In this document: piece by piece, positions 29,016-43,249 of the stretch | Position numbering within the stretch: position 1 is the stretch's first letter | Layout of the letters: each line of letters starts with the position of its first letter | From: Leptospira interrogans | GTDB taxonomy: Bacteria; Spirochaetota; Leptospiria; Leptospirales; Leptospiraceae | NCBI RefSeq assembly: GCF_900156205.1 | Contig: NZ_FTNA01000003.1 | Location: 62,001 to 126,000, forward strand | Direction of reading: 5' to 3' | Length of the DNA stretch: 64,000 nucleotides | Translations under genes and position numbers: made by a program | The notes under the pieces: model-generated | What the model was told of the DNA's origin: nothing | Databases searched by the model: none | The model's input: only the letters and a program-made list of their open reading frames with translations

Positions 29016-29230
29016 AACGTGAATTCGGTTCGGCGTAAGGAACTCACGATTTTAAAAGGTAGAATCTGAACTCTCTACAGATCGATTCTTTAGATGCGGG
29101 AACTACCACAAAACTTAGATTTATCTGTAAAATGATGTGGGAACTCTCACAAATCACGATTTTACGAACAAATTCTAAAATTGTAGGGACTCATACTTTT
29201 AGAAAATTTTTCTTACGTCGAACTCACGTT
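29016..29230 (-). repeat. family A MITE-like element with AATT duplication
   Basis: Left end AACGTGAATTCGG, right end CTTACGTCGAACTCACGTT, flanked by AATT on both sides. It ends two bases from the stop codon of the EVE-domain gene, so it lies at the 3' end of the ftsH operon transcript. Confidence 0.85.
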
Positions 29231-29232
29231 AA

Positions 29233-29699
29233 TTAAAGTTTTACACCTGCAAGTCCCAAAATAAATTGAAACTCGGTGGCAGAAACCGGTTGAATAGAAA
29301 GTCTAGACCCTTTTTTTAAAAGAATCATATTCTTTAATGGTTTATGTTTTTTCATTTCTTCCGTCGTTACGGGTATCGAAAATTTCTTTTTGAATTTAAT
29401 ATCCACCATAAACCAGGTAGGACTTTCAACTTTACTCTTAGGATCAAAATATTTATGAGAAGGATCAAAAGCAAAATGATCCGGATAACCAGGTTTTACT
29501 ACTTCCGCAATTCCAACAACCGAAAGTGGATTTGCTCTACTATGATAAAATAGAACCAAATCTCCTTTTTGAACAAGATCGCGTAAATAGTTCCGGGCCT
29601 GATAATTTCTTACACCTTCCCAAGGTGCAGTTTTAGAAGGAGAATTATAAAGATCGTCGATTGAAAAGACGTCTGGCTCCGTCTTAAATAACCAGTAAT

Positions 29700-29703
<4 letters not shown>
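29233..29703 (-). CDS. EVE domain-containing protein
   Basis: 156 residues forming a single EVE domain (PUA-like fold): [17 protein letters not shown] at the start, [25 protein letters not shown] and [15 protein letters not shown] domains bind modified bases in DNA or RNA and are found in restriction, RNA-modification and eukaryotic m6A/5hmC-reader contexts; the single-domain bacterial version has no firm function. The start codon overlaps the ftsH stop by four bases (ATGA), so it is the last gene of the operon and translationally coupled to ftsH. Confidence 0.93.
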
Positions 29704-31667
<1,964 letters not shown>

Positions 31668-31821
31668 GGGGTTCTCCCTTTAACTTAGACACCTGTGAGA
31701 TACACAAAACAGGCAAGAGGTTCCTTCCGATAGAATTTCACGTTTCTTCAAAAAGGCAAGGAAGAATTGGTAGAAACCATTAAAAGGCATTCAGAAGAGA
31801 ACAAAAATCGGTCAGATTTTT

Positions 31822-32390
<569 letters not shown>

Positions 32391-32436
32391 GAATACCTAT
32401 TCTGTTTATCAGATTTGATCTGATGAAAATTTTGTA

Positions 32437-33075
32437 TTACTTCTTACCTTTTTTAGCTTTAGCGTCATCTGCAGCAGAGCCTTTAGCTTCCGCTCTTTCA
32501 GCGGCAAGAAGAGCTTTCGTTTTATTCACGGAAGTAACGATCGGATCACCGTTGATTAAAATTTCCCAACTTGTGGGAACTTTCAATTGGCTGATTTTAA
32601 TCGAGTCGCCTACATCGAGATCGGTGACGTCTATCGTAAGATTTTCCAAAAGATCCTCTGGGATCGTCTTAACTCTGATTTCGTGAATAATATGTTCAAA
32701 TTGACCTCCGGTTTTGGAACCTTTTGCAATTCCGGTGGTTTCGATACCGATTTTGGTAACAATCTTTTGACCTGGCACGACTTTATAAAAATCAACGTGA
32801 CGGATTCTATCGATTTCTGGAAATCTTTGAATTTCTTTCACGAAAACTTTTTGTGCCCCTTGACCCTCTACATCGAGTTCAATCAAAGTTGACTGTCTGA
32901 TACCAGAGTGAACCATCTTCTCCAGTTCTTTCTCGTTTACCGCTCCGGAAGTCGCAACTCCACCTCCGATAATATTTACAGGAACCATCCCAGATGAACG
33001 AAGACGATTGTTTTCGTTTTTACCGGTTGTTGTTCTTTTTTTAACTGCAATTTTGTGAATCGTGTTCTGGCTCAT
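32437..33075 (-). CDS. rplY: 50S ribosomal protein L25/general stress protein Ctc
   Basis: 212 residues, the long Ctc form. The N-terminal L25 domain binds 5S rRNA (residues 1-100, with HVDFYKVVPGQKI). A C-terminal TL5-like beta domain follows (GGQFEHIIHEIRVKTIPEDLLENLTIDV) and an Ala/Lys-rich tail of about 30 residues. It lies 17 bases after prs in the same operon, as ctc does in Bacillus. There it is stress-induced; no corresponding control is visible here. Confidence 0.95.
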   Translation of the reverse strand: MSQNTIHKIAVKKRTTTGKNENNRLRSSGMVPVNIIGGGVATSGAVNEKELEKMVHSGIRQSTLIELDVEGQGAQKVFVKEIQRFPEIDRIRHVDFYKVVPGQKIVTKIGIETTGIAKGSKTGGQFEHIIHEIRVKTIPEDLLENLTIDVTDLDVGDSIKISQLKVPTSWEILINGDPIVTSVNKTKALLAAERAEAKGSAADDAKAKKGKK

Positions 33076-33092
33076 TCTTATATTACCTAACC

Positions 33093-34027
33093 TTAATCGA
33101 ATAAAGTGCTTACGGATTGATTTGTATGAATCCTTTGAATTGCATTTGCAAACAAAGGAGCTACGGATAATGACTTCAATTTATTAATTTTCTTAGACTC
33201 AGGAATTGCAATCGTATTCGCAAGAACAACTTCAGAGAATTGAGTAGAGTTGATCCGATCCACTGCTTCTCCGGAAAGAACTCCATGAGTCGCTGCGCAA
33301 TAAACGGATTTAGCTCCGTGTTTTAAAAGTACGTCCGCAGCCTTACAAATTGTACCTGCGGTGTCTATCATATCATCTAGAAGAATACAATTTTTTCCTT
33401 CTATTTCTCCGATCACATTCATCACTTCGGAAACGTTCGCTTTAGGTCTACGTTTATCAATGATTGCTAATGAACCGTTTACCTTTTTACCGAAAGCTCT
33501 AGCTCTTTCCGCACCGCCCGAATCTGGAGAAACGATTACTAAATCATCAATTTTCTTAGTATTTACATACTCGGCTAACACAGGAGCAAAATGCAGATTG
33601 TCCACCGGAACACGAAAGAACCCTTGAATCTGATCTGCGTGTAAATCCATAGTCAAAATCCGATCTAGTCCTACTACTTCTATCAGATCCGCAACAACTC
33701 TCGCAGAAATGGGAACACGGGGTTCTACCTTACGATCTTGGCGACCATAACCATAATATGGGATCACCACACTGATGCTGGACACGGAGGCTCTACGAAG
33801 AGCGTCCATAATTAAAATTAATTCCATCAAATGATCGTTAGCTGGGGCCGAAGTGGATTGAACGATAAAAACTTCTTTTCCACGAACGTTATCTTCGATT
33901 TTAACTGAAATTTCTCCATCAGAAAATTTCTTTAGATTAATTTTACCAGACTGAATTCCTAAATGAGTACAAATTTCTTCGGCGATTTGTTTGTTAGAAT
34001 TTCCTGCAAATACAGCAATGTCTCCGT

Positions 34028-34031
<4 letters not shown>
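33093..34031 (-). CDS. prs: ribose-phosphate pyrophosphokinase
   Basis: 312 residues, full length. It makes PRPP from ribose-5-phosphate and ATP for purine, pyrimidine, His and Trp synthesis. Visible motifs are [26 protein letters not shown], the divalent-cation loop [13 protein letters not shown], the catalytic flexible loop [10 protein letters not shown] and the PRPP-binding [12 protein letters not shown]. The start overlaps the end of the upstream glmU-like gene by four bases (ATGA), a sign of translational coupling. Confidence 0.98.
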
Positions 34032-34794
<763 letters not shown>

Positions 34795-34811
34795 TATGTT
34801 AGTAATTTCAT

Positions 34812-35785
<974 letters not shown>

Positions 35786-35964
35786 CGTTTACTCCAAAAC
35801 AGTTTATGAAAAAAAAATTCAAACCGGCAAATGACACACGCGTCTTTTATTAGAATTTTATTTGTAAGTATTATCAATTCTTCCATTAGTGAACCTTTAT
35901 AAAATTCGAAGACAACTTTCTCAATACCAATTTCTTCATGAAATCTTCGTTTTGCGATTGTCAT

Positions 35965-36296
35965 TTAATAAAAAATCCATGCCTACAATGGTTTTTTATC
36001 GATTCGTTTTAACGAAAAAAAAAAAAAAAACGAAAGAACCAATGTTCCAACAAATCAATAATTAAAGTATTCATATTTTGCACTTAAACGGGCTTTTGTG
36101 ATAAGATTTGCGGCTCTCTATTATATAGCTCCTAAAAGTTCAAATGTAACATTAAACACATGATTTCTGTTTTATGAAATTTATAGACAAATAATAAATT
36201 TCGAAACTAGTAAAAAATAATCTGAAATAAAAACATAAAAATTTTTAAATTTCATGTTTTTCTAATATTTTTTAAAAAACATTGGCACGATCGTAT
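35965..36296. other. gap with 16-base A tract, promoter side of ispE operon
   Basis: A run of 16 A residues lies at about 36015-36030, flanked by TTCGTTTTAACG and CGAAAG. On the minus strand it is a T tract about 230 bases upstream of ispE. The rest is AT-rich. No repeat family element with both ends is present. Confidence 0.6.
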
Positions 36297-37241
36297 CTAA
36301 TGAAGAATCGATTCTAATTCTCTCAGAATCCGCTTTGCCAAATGAGTAGGACGTTCCAAAATTACATTTTTTCCAAATGGAAGAATTGTTTCCAAAAACC
36401 AGTTTTCTTCCCGAATTTTGGCTTTGGATAAATGATAAACGACATTATCCAATTTTTGAGTTTTTTCGGTTCTTTCCAAATCAAGTTTACGATTGAGATT
36501 ATAAAACACTTCCCGAGTATGCCAAATTTCTGCGATTCCGGATGAATTCTCCCAACTTTTACGAAATTCTTCAAATTCTCGAATATAATCTGATTTTTTT
36601 TGACCAGCTGGTTGCAAGATCGGGTCCGAACCAATTTTTAAGGAAAGAATATTGTCCAAGCGAAAATTTCGAGGCGCCTTTCGTTCATGACAATATCCTA
36701 ATAAATAATCTTCTAATGAATGAAATAAAAACCAAGGATCTACTTTTCTAAGAGTAGATTTTTCGCCCATTCTGGATTGATATTCCAGGATTAAAGATTT
36801 TTCGTTTTGAATCGCATTTTGAATATTAGTTTTGTAAACCGAAAGTGCTTCCTGGCCAGCAATGGGAACAATAGAAATGATTTTCTGAAGTATTTTACGA
36901 GCAGTTGAATTTGTTTTTGGATCGGAGCTGGCTTCTACAACTTCTTCTAAAATTTTTCTAAGTGTTAGCCATTCTCGAATACTCAAACGTAAACTAGAAT
37001 CAAAACGAAAAGGTAAAATCAAACCAAATGTATCCGTTTCTGAATCATAATCGACTTGGATCAAATCGGCGACGTGAGGAGTTGCCCCCAGAAAAAAAAG
37101 TTCTCCCAATTGTTCTTTTAAATCTTTTTGATTGTTGATTCCGGTCACACTGGCAAGTTCTTCGAGAGTCATTCGTTTACCATCTCGAAGATGGCGAATC
37201 AGATTCAATTTAAAATTCAGTCGAACTGTACTTGGATTCAC
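36297..37241 (-). CDS. WYL-domain transcriptional regulator, PafC-like
   Basis: 314 residues. The N-terminal winged-helix part (LNLIRHLRDGKRMTLEELASVTGINNQKDLKEQL) is followed by a linker domain with PFRFDSSLRLSIREWLTLRKIL. A WYL-type domain comes next (KSLILEYQSRMGEKSTLRKVDPWFLFHSLEDYLLGYCHERKAPRNFRLDNIL) and a WCX-like C-terminus. The N-terminal pattern is that of PafC, the second member of the PafB/PafC pair that responds to DNA damage in actinobacteria. A PafB-like gene lies 9.6 kb away at 46878-47924 in the same direction. WYL domains sense nucleic acid or nucleotides. No ligand can be inferred. Confidence 0.85.
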   Translation of the reverse strand: MNPSTVRLNFKLNLIRHLRDGKRMTLEELASVTGINNQKDLKEQLGELFFLGATPHVADLIQVDYDSETDTFGLILPFRFDSSLRLSIREWLTLRKILEEVVEASSDPKTNSTARKILQKIISIVPIAGQEALSVYKTNIQNAIQNEKSLILEYQSRMGEKSTLRKVDPWFLFHSLEDYLLGYCHERKAPRNFRLDNILSLKIGSDPILQPAGQKKSDYIREFEEFRKSWENSSGIAEIWHTREVFYNLNRKLDLERTEKTQKLDNVVYHLSKAKIREENWFLETILPFGKNVILERPTHLAKRILRELESILH

Positions 37242-37402
37242 ACCTCAAATGTAAAAATGGCACACATTCTGTAAACCGGAAATGTAAGAATCTTGGTTTC
37301 GAACATTCCAAATCAAACAACTTCTCGCAGACATAAATTTTCGATTTTAAAGTTTGGGGCAACTCCTGCTAAATCTTATTTCTATTAAATGATTTAAACC
37401 GT

Positions 37403-37513
37403 AGGACCGGACTTATTTCGCGAAAAAGGCCTTCGGCATCACTTTTTCTTACGGAAAAAGTTATATTGCGGGCGCATTCGGTCGCCTCAATGGCGACTAT
37501 TTCGCACGCCCCA
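37403..37513 (+). repeat. family E repeat, copy 2 of 2
   Basis: GACCGGACTTATTTCGCGAA, TCTTACGGAAAAAGTTATAT and a GC-rich tail match the reverse complement of 8163-8266. It ends near CGCACGCCCCATATT. Confidence 0.65.
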
Positions 37514-37857
37514 TATTCCTATCACAAATAACTGATCCAACTACTGAGATTTCCATAAGTTCTAAAAACGGAAAAGAATTTTCATTTATCTTTAAAAAAA
37601 GTATATAAATATTTTAGAATATACCTAGAAACCTAAAATTACAAAAAAAGCATTATAAAAGTTTATCTTTATGATCCTTATAAAGTTAAGTATCTTAAAT
37701 TTTTATAATAAAGCCTTATTTATCTAAACATCAGATTATAGGAACTCCTATAAAAATTGAAAAACAAGTAAGATTATTCAAATGTTCATAAATCTTCAAT
37801 ATAATTATTTCCGTGGGAACTCTTCAGTTTTATAATGAATAAAGAATTCTAATTGAT

Positions 37858-37959
37858 TAGAGTTGTTGAAAAATGAATTCTTCATTTATTTCCGTTGTAT
37901 TGAAACGGACAATTGAAACAGTTTTGCTAATCCCATTATAGAATTCTTCAACAATTTTA
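37858..37959 (+). repeat. family B MITE-like element with TA on both sides
   Basis: 102 bp with inverted ends GAGTTGTTGAAAAATG and ATTCTTCAACAATTT, flanked by TA at 37858-37859 and 37958-37959. Confidence 0.85.
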
Positions 37960-38160
37960 TTGTTTTAAAAAGTTCTAAGTCCTCTTTACCGGTTGAATCA
38001 TTTGTTTTTTACGAATTCCTATATAGTAAAACACTATAAACTTTGTAAACAAATCCTGGCTTAGAGATAGAATTTTGGATACTGATTATATAGTCGCAAG
38101 TAACGCTAAAGTTTTCATGTGAATTTCCACAATTAAAACTTTTAAAACAAATTCTTTGAT

Positions 38161-38418
38161 AACGTAAGTTTCGGCGTAAGGATTCGTTTTATAAAAACCT
38201 AATTTTTCTGCAAAAAGTAAATATGGGAACTCTTTTGAATTTCGATTACAAAAAATATGAATATTTAAAAATTTGTAATGTGACTTAATCTGTGAGAACT
38301 ACCACAAATATATATTTTAACATGAGTTCAGTCCAATGCGAAAGTGATTTATGTTGCGACCATAGAAGTAATATTGAGTTTTTCTTTCGCCAAGATTTTC
38401 TTACTTCGAAATCACGTT
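38161..38418 (+). repeat. family A MITE-like element, rearranged interior
   Basis: Left end AACGTAAGTTTCGGCGTAAG and right end CTTACTTCGAAATCACGTT. The interior includes a second copy of a left-end-like motif (AACATGAGTTCAGTCC near 38320), suggesting a nested or composite element. No matching flanking duplication. Confidence 0.65.
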
Positions 38419-38571
38419 AAATAGGACTCAAAGAGTAGATATTGCATTTCTTTGAATTTAGAAATACAGCAATACTATATTCCACCAACCTCATTGAACT
38501 GAAAACAGGGAATCAAACTCAAGAAACTACATCCTGATTGACAATCAAAAATAGGAAAAGATTCTTTCGAA

Positions 38572-40017
38572 GTGCGAAAGATATTTCTCATTTTAATACT
38601 GAGTTTACCAGTTCTGTATTACATCATAACCGTCCTAAGTTGGGAAAAGAAAAAGAAAATTCCGATCACAGGAGATGAGCCACATTATCTAATGATTTCG
38701 GAAAGTATTCTAAAAGATTGGGATTTTGATCTTAAAAATAACTACGAAGAAGACAGAGTCACAAAAAAAATCATCGGTCCTGTAGATGTAGAAAATCATA
38801 CGATAGAAAAAAATGGAAAATACTATAGTATTCATTCGATTGGAACTTCCTGCATTGTATCAATCGGATATACAATTTACGGAATTGTGGGCGCTCGAAT
38901 AAGCCTTGCTCTTTTAGCTGGGATTTTACCTTTTTTATTCTATCAATTGGGAAAAACGTTTCAATTCGTTGGAATGGAAGCGGCAGGGATTGCGGTTTTA
39001 TATTCAATTAGCCTTCCGTTTCCTTTGGCTGCAGGACAAATTTTTCCGGACCTACCAACCGGAGTATTATTGATCTTAGTTTTTACGATTTTACTTAGAA
39101 TTGATTCTAAAACTTATAGAGACATTCTCTCGCCAAACATATTCTCACCAACTCCAGAAGTTTTAAAAAAAATATTCAAAAATCAAAATATTCTTATTTT
39201 TATATGTGGAATTACAATCGGAAGCCTAATCTGGTTCCATGTAAAAAATCTCCCGATAATAACATTTATACTTTTTTGGATTCTAATTGATAAAAAGTTA
39301 AATCTAAAATCCAAAGGAATACTACTTGGAACTTCTTTATTTTTTATTTTGAGCTTTTTGATTTGTAATCTTATATGGTTCCAATCGATTTTTGGTCCTT
39401 ATGGAGAAAAAAATTCTCCTCCTACGTTCGACCTAAATTTTTCTCATTGGATCACAGTGTTTTTAGGTCTTTTTATGGATCGAAACCAAGGACTTTTTTT
39501 TCAAAATCCTATGATATGGCTTCAGGGAATTATTGGCTTTTTATTACTCATTCGAGATACAAATTCAAGAAGGATCGGAGTCCTCTTATTATTAGTTTTG
39601 ATTTTACAACTTGGGCTCAACGCAGGACATCCTTGTTCTTATGGATGCCTTTCACTTCCGGGAAGATTTCAATGGAGTGCCGCAGTTTTATTTTTTTTAC
39701 CCGTTCTTTATGGATGGAAAGTATTCAATTCTTTATCTAAAAAAGTGATCTGGAAAGTTTATGTCATTTATCAAATTTGGATCGGAAAATATTGGTTTGA
39801 TCACACCGCCTCTCTCTATCACTTAATGGAGCCAAACTCCGATAAAAGATCCGGTTTTTTTCCGAAAAAAATTCTTCCTTATTTACCCTCGTGGACCGAT
39901 CCCAATTTATCTTGGAAAGATTTATTAAATTGGATTTGGATTGGAATTTTTTTACTGCCGATATTAATATTGAGTTACCTTTGGGTTCGGAACAATCGTA
40001 AGAGTCCCAAGGTCTGA
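38572..40017 (+). CDS. GT-C-like integral membrane protein, unknown substrate
   Basis: 481 residues with an N-terminal signal-anchor and about ten further membrane segments. The first extracytoplasmic loop carries GDEPHYLMISESILKDWDFDL, resembling the DE/DD-bearing first loop of lipid-linked-sugar glycosyltransferases of the GT-C superfamily (ArnT/PMT-like). Such enzymes transfer a sugar from a polyprenyl-phosphate donor to a protein or lipid outside the membrane. The start is GTG with AGGAAAAG about 14 bases upstream, which is not ideal. It is isolated from other glycan genes. Assignment beyond GT-C-like is not justified. Confidence 0.75.
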   Translation: MRKIFLILILSLPVLYYIITVLSWEKKKKIPITGDEPHYLMISESILKDWDFDLKNNYEEDRVTKKIIGPVDVENHTIEKNGKYYSIHSIGTSCIVSIGYTIYGIVGARISLALLAGILPFLFYQLGKTFQFVGMEAAGIAVLYSISLPFPLAAGQIFPDLPTGVLLILVFTILLRIDSKTYRDILSPNIFSPTPEVLKKIFKNQNILIFICGITIGSLIWFHVKNLPIITFILFWILIDKKLNLKSKGILLGTSLFFILSFLICNLIWFQSIFGPYGEKNSPPTFDLNFSHWITVFLGLFMDRNQGLFFQNPMIWLQGIIGFLLLIRDTNSRRIGVLLLLVLILQLGLNAGHPCSYGCLSLPGRFQWSAAVLFFLPVLYGWKVFNSLSKKVIWKVYVIYQIWIGKYWFDHTASLYHLMEPNSDKRSGFFPKKILPYLPSWTDPNLSWKDLLNWIWIGIFLLPILILSYLWVRNNRKSPKV

Positions 40018-40026
40018 ATCCTTTAG

Positions 40027-40641
40027 TTGACAAAGAAACTCAATAAGAACCAGTATTTTAAAAGTAAAAGGATCCAACAAATCATCATGAAACCGAATTT
40101 GTATATAAACTTTCTTAGAACCGTGGTTTACAGCGTGCCCCAAAACCTAATTGTATTTTATCGAAAAAATCGATCTAGAACACTCAGAACCTCATTTCTA
40201 TTGGCGCTCAACAGGTTCTACCCCAGTTTTAGAACAAGTTCTTATTGCAAGAACTCAACATTTTCTTCCAAAAAAGTTCAAATTTTAAAACCAAAACAAA
40301 TATTTTTTTCAAGAATATTAAATAAATTGAATACATTGACTTTCTGTAACCGCAACAAATCAAACCCAATCATAGATTTCGTTTCTAAAAAAATATTCAT
40401 CGTTTACTTTTTAGTCATTTCGATCGCTTCTTCAAACCTAATTGCCCAAGAAGAAAATCAAACCGTAAAAGAAAAGATGACCTGTCAAAAAATTGAACTC
40501 ATCATAAACGGACAAAAATATGACGACGGACATAAATGTATATCTGCAGAAGCAATTTGTTATTTGGTAGAAGGTCTTTCTTTGAGTTGTTTCGCAAAAC
40601 CAAATAACGAACAAATTTCTGATAAACCAAAAACAAATTAA
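40027..40641 (+). CDS. secreted Cys-rich small protein; N-terminal half repeat-derived
   Basis: The open frame has 204 codons, but residues 35-75 are translated from a repeat also found at 24105-24200, so the long N-terminus is doubtful. The credible part is from residue about 119: KKIFIVYFLVISIASSNLIAQEE looks like a signal peptide, followed by about 60 residues with four cysteines (153, 171, 178, 188). No ATG lies directly before the signal peptide. The real start may be a TTG about 20 codons earlier, or the original start was lost when repeat DNA inserted. It could therefore be a damaged gene. Confidence 0.4.
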   Translation: MTKKLNKNQYFKSKRIQQIIMKPNLYINFLRTVVYSVPQNLIVFYRKNRSRTLRTSFLLALNRFYPSFRTSSYCKNSTFSSKKVQILKPKQIFFSRILNKLNTLTFCNRNKSNPIIDFVSKKIFIVYFLVISIASSNLIAQEENQTVKEKMTCQKIELIINGQKYDDGHKCISAEAICYLVEGLSLSCFAKPNNEQISDKPKTN

Positions 40642-40950
40642 AAGAAATCTTTACAATATTCAAAAACGATTATTATCCAATTAAATTTTCGCATAAAACC
40701 GCAGCGTCATAACTATCATAAGAATTAAAAAAACATTTCATAAAGAGTTTTTAAAATAAATTTTCTTCATGTTTTTTATTAAAACGCACGAATAATTTCA
40801 TTTTGCTAATAGATATAAAATCTCAAGGGATCCGATTACTTTTTTGGATTTTATAGAGTTTTCTAAAACAAATTCTAGGTTCATTTGTTTTTATTTTAGA
40901 ATCTTCCCCAGAACTTCAAAAAATCAGAATTACAAAGTTTTTCATAATTT

Positions 40951-41115
40951 AACGTGAACTTGGTGTAAGGATTCATTTTATAAAAACCCGATTTCTCCAT
41001 AAAAAATAAATGTGAGAACTAGCACGAATCATAATTTTAAGAACAAATTCTAAAATTGTATAAGCTCACTATATTTAGAAAATCCTTTCTCATTTTCTTA
41101 CATTCAACTTACGTT
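40951..41115 (-). repeat. family A MITE-like element with AATTT duplication
   Basis: 165 bp; left end AACGTGAACTTGGTGTAAG, right end CTTACATTCAACTTACGTT. AATTT flanks both sides (40946-40950 and 41116-41120). It is a direct, not inverted, repeat and so is a good target-site duplication. Confidence 0.85.
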
Positions 41116-41120
41116 AATTT

Positions 41121-41288
41121 AGAGCTTGTTCCAAAATCTCAAAGTACGGGAACTACTAAACAAGATTAGAACTACTCGAAAGTTCACAAATTCCCAAATG
41201 CGACTAATTTGTAAAAACTACTGCATTTTATTAAAAATTTCTAAAGAATCAGCACGTAAAAATTCTTTGGAGTTTTTGGACAAGCTCT
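41121..41288 (+). repeat. family D inverted-end repeat
   Basis: Ends AGAGCTTGTTCCAAAATCTC and GAGTTTTTGGACAAGCTCT are inverted. The interior contains CGAAAGTTCACAAATTCCC and ATTTCTAAAGAATC, shared with 45645-45912 and 19150-19330. Confidence 0.75.
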
Positions 41289-41556
41289 TAGATTTGTATG
41301 ACTTCCTACATTTTCAGAATATATCTGTAAAACAAAGATTTGTGAGAAACTCTCACATTTTTTGTAAAAAAATTTTGAAAAATTCTCTCAAATAAATTTA
41401 GCATATTCTCATTAATCATTTCTAGTTGCAGATGATGAATTTCACTAATTCTTGTAAAAAATTAAATACTGTAAATTTTCATCTCACTCAAAACTATATA
41501 ATAAAAGTATTTAGTATTTTACGCTGAAACAAGTTGTGTAATAAAAATTTAAGTAT

Positions 41557-41659
41557 TAGAATTGTTGAAAAATTAATTCTCCATCTGTTTCTATTTTATG
41601 GAAACCGGCAATTGAAGCAGTTTTGTTAATCATCACTATGGAATTTTTCAACAACTCTA
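41557..41659 (+). repeat. family B MITE-like element with TA on both sides
   Basis: 103 bp, ends GAATTGTTGAAAAATT and ATTTTTCAACAACTC. TA at 41557-41558 and 41658-41659. Interior nearly identical to the copies at 1804 and 46061. Confidence 0.88.
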
Positions 41660-41684
41660 TTCAATTTTATAAATCTCAGTACAA

Positions 41685-41714
41685 TAAAAAAGGCGCCCTT
41701 AGCGCCTTTTTTAT
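41685..41714. terminator. bidirectional intrinsic terminator
   Basis: AAAAAAGGCGC and GCGCCTTTTTT form a stem with loop CCTTA and have A and T tracts on both sides, so it can work on either strand. It lies directly downstream of the minus-strand gene at 41749-42084. Confidence 0.9.
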
Positions 41715-41748
41715 TTTTAGTCTATGAAAAAGAAAATGAACGAAAATA

Positions 41749-42084
41749 TTAAAGGCTTCCTAAAACGGATTGATATCTTTGAGCTTCTTTTTCTAAAGCT
41801 TGAGCCTGTTTCAAATATTTTTGGGATTGAACGCTGCTTGCGAGAAATTTTCCACCGGTAGATCTTCTTGCAAGTTCACGAAGTTCTTCCGCCCTGGTTA
41901 CTTTTTGTTGAGCAATCGCTTTCAAATAATTTCCAATCGCAGTCTTTTGTTCTTTAGTAACTGCGCTTTCAACAAGCGCCTTTTCCAAAAGTTGATCTTC
42001 AACTTCTTCGGATACGGCAAATAGAGAACCTACAGATAAAAAACCAAAAAGGGAAACGATAAAAATCAGTTTATTTATTTTCAT
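41749..42084 (-). CDS. small exported helical protein
   Basis: 111 residues. A signal peptide (residues 1-23, ending GSLFAVSEE) is followed by a charged helical mature region of about 85 residues (EDQLLEKALVESAVTKEQKTAIGNYLKAIAQQKVTRAEELRELARR). No Cys, so not a lipoprotein or cytochrome. GAGG lies nine bases upstream of the ATG and a strong terminator follows, so it is a self-contained transcription unit. No family recognised. Confidence 0.8.
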   Translation of the reverse strand: MKINKLIFIVSLFGFLSVGSLFAVSEEVEDQLLEKALVESAVTKEQKTAIGNYLKAIAQQKVTRAEELRELARRSTGGKFLASSVQSQKYLKQAQALEKEAQRYQSVLGSL

Positions 42085-42658
42085 GATTGAAACCTCAGAT
42101 GAGCATTTTTAGAAGAGCGAATCTTCAGTACTATTCTGACTCCACCGCTGTAAGAAATAAATCAAAAAAAAATTTATATCTTCTTTTTTGAAAAATTATT
42201 TCAAATACTTTATAAATTTTGTATATTCTATTTTCATTAAGCATTTTTAATTATAGATGATATGAAAGCATACATTCCGGTTAAAGTAAGCTTATTGCTT
42301 ACGATTTTGATTTCAAAATTGATTGTGATAAGCACAACATAAAAAAGTATGCCTAATCAAGATACGTTTGTCCAGCTATAACACAACATTCTTCATTTTA
42401 TAAACAATTTCTCTCAAAACTGTTTCTCAAAATGAGAAAATTGTACTCATTATAATCATTCAAAGTTCATTTTCAAAAAAAATAAGAAAAAAATGTCCAT
42501 TCAGTCAGCATTGCTTAATTTTTAGGCATCCAAATTTCAAAAAATCGGATCTATATACAGCAAAACCTCTCACAAATGAATAAATCGTAGTTAAATTGAT
42601 GTAAATTTTTCTTTCGGATTTGATTTTGGAGAATATTTTTATAAAAGCCCTAATAATT

Positions 42659-42901
42659 AACGTGAATTCGTAGTAAGAAAATGAATTTTCTTAAAATATG
42701 AGTTCCTACATTTTGAAAGTTTTACTACAAAATTTAAGTTTGCAGTAGTTCCTAGAGATCACATCGCATTGGCCCGTCTTGAAGTTTAAAACAGATTTTC
42801 CATACTAATGTTTGTGGCAGCTCCCACATTTTAAGAATCGATCTGTAAAGTTCAAATCCCAGTTTTTCAGAAAAATGAATTCATTACGCCAAATTCACGC
42901 T
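42659..42901 (+). repeat. family A MITE-like element with AATT duplication
   Basis: 243 bp; left end AACGTGAATTCG, right end CAAATTCACGCT. AATT on both sides. Internal blocks AAAATATGAGTTCCTACATT and AAGAATCGATCTGTAAAGTT match the family. Confidence 0.83.
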
Positions 42902-43164
42902 AATTATATTTTCCAAGATGTCCTGATTCTGCTCTAAACTATTTAAAAGAATATCTAATACTTTTTGTTCTAATAGTGGATTACGATCAAAACTTAAGAT
43001 ATCCAGTTTTATCAGAAAAACTCTACCGCAAAATTTAGAATTAATTCTCTTTGAAACTCAATAAAAAGCGGTAAGTTCTTAAAGATCACATCTCTTTATT
43101 ACACATATCTGCAAAGTTATTGTAAATTTTGATCTCAACAACTACTGCTTGGATATATAAAAAA

Positions 43165-43249
43165 TTCTATAGTGGAAATTAGTAAAATTACTTCAATTAT
43201 CCATTTCAGCTCAACAGAAACATAGAGATTTAATTTTTAAAAAACTCTA
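43165..43249 (-). repeat. family B element, left end decayed
   Basis: Right end TAATTTTTAAAAAACTC followed by TA; the centre ATCCATTTCAGCTCAACAGA corresponds to the reverse-oriented copies at 28499 and 52282. The left inverted end is not recognisable. Confidence 0.55.

Larger units (their letters stand above)
28449..29232. other. gap with family B and family A repeats
   Basis: A family B element at 28499-28596 and a family A element at 29016-29230. The rest is AT-rich without genes. Confidence 0.6.
37242..38571. other. 1.3 kb repeat-rich gap
   Basis: Contains family E at 37403-37513, family B at 37858-37959 and family A at 38161-38418. A TTGACA at 38538-38543 upstream of the next gene has a poor -10. 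No gene seen. Confidence 0.6.
40642..41684. other. 1 kb repeat-rich gap
   Basis: Family A at 40951-41115, family D at 41121-41288 and family B at 41557-41659 follow one another. The 89-codon frame at 41126-41395 lies within these repeats and is not called. Confidence 0.6.
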
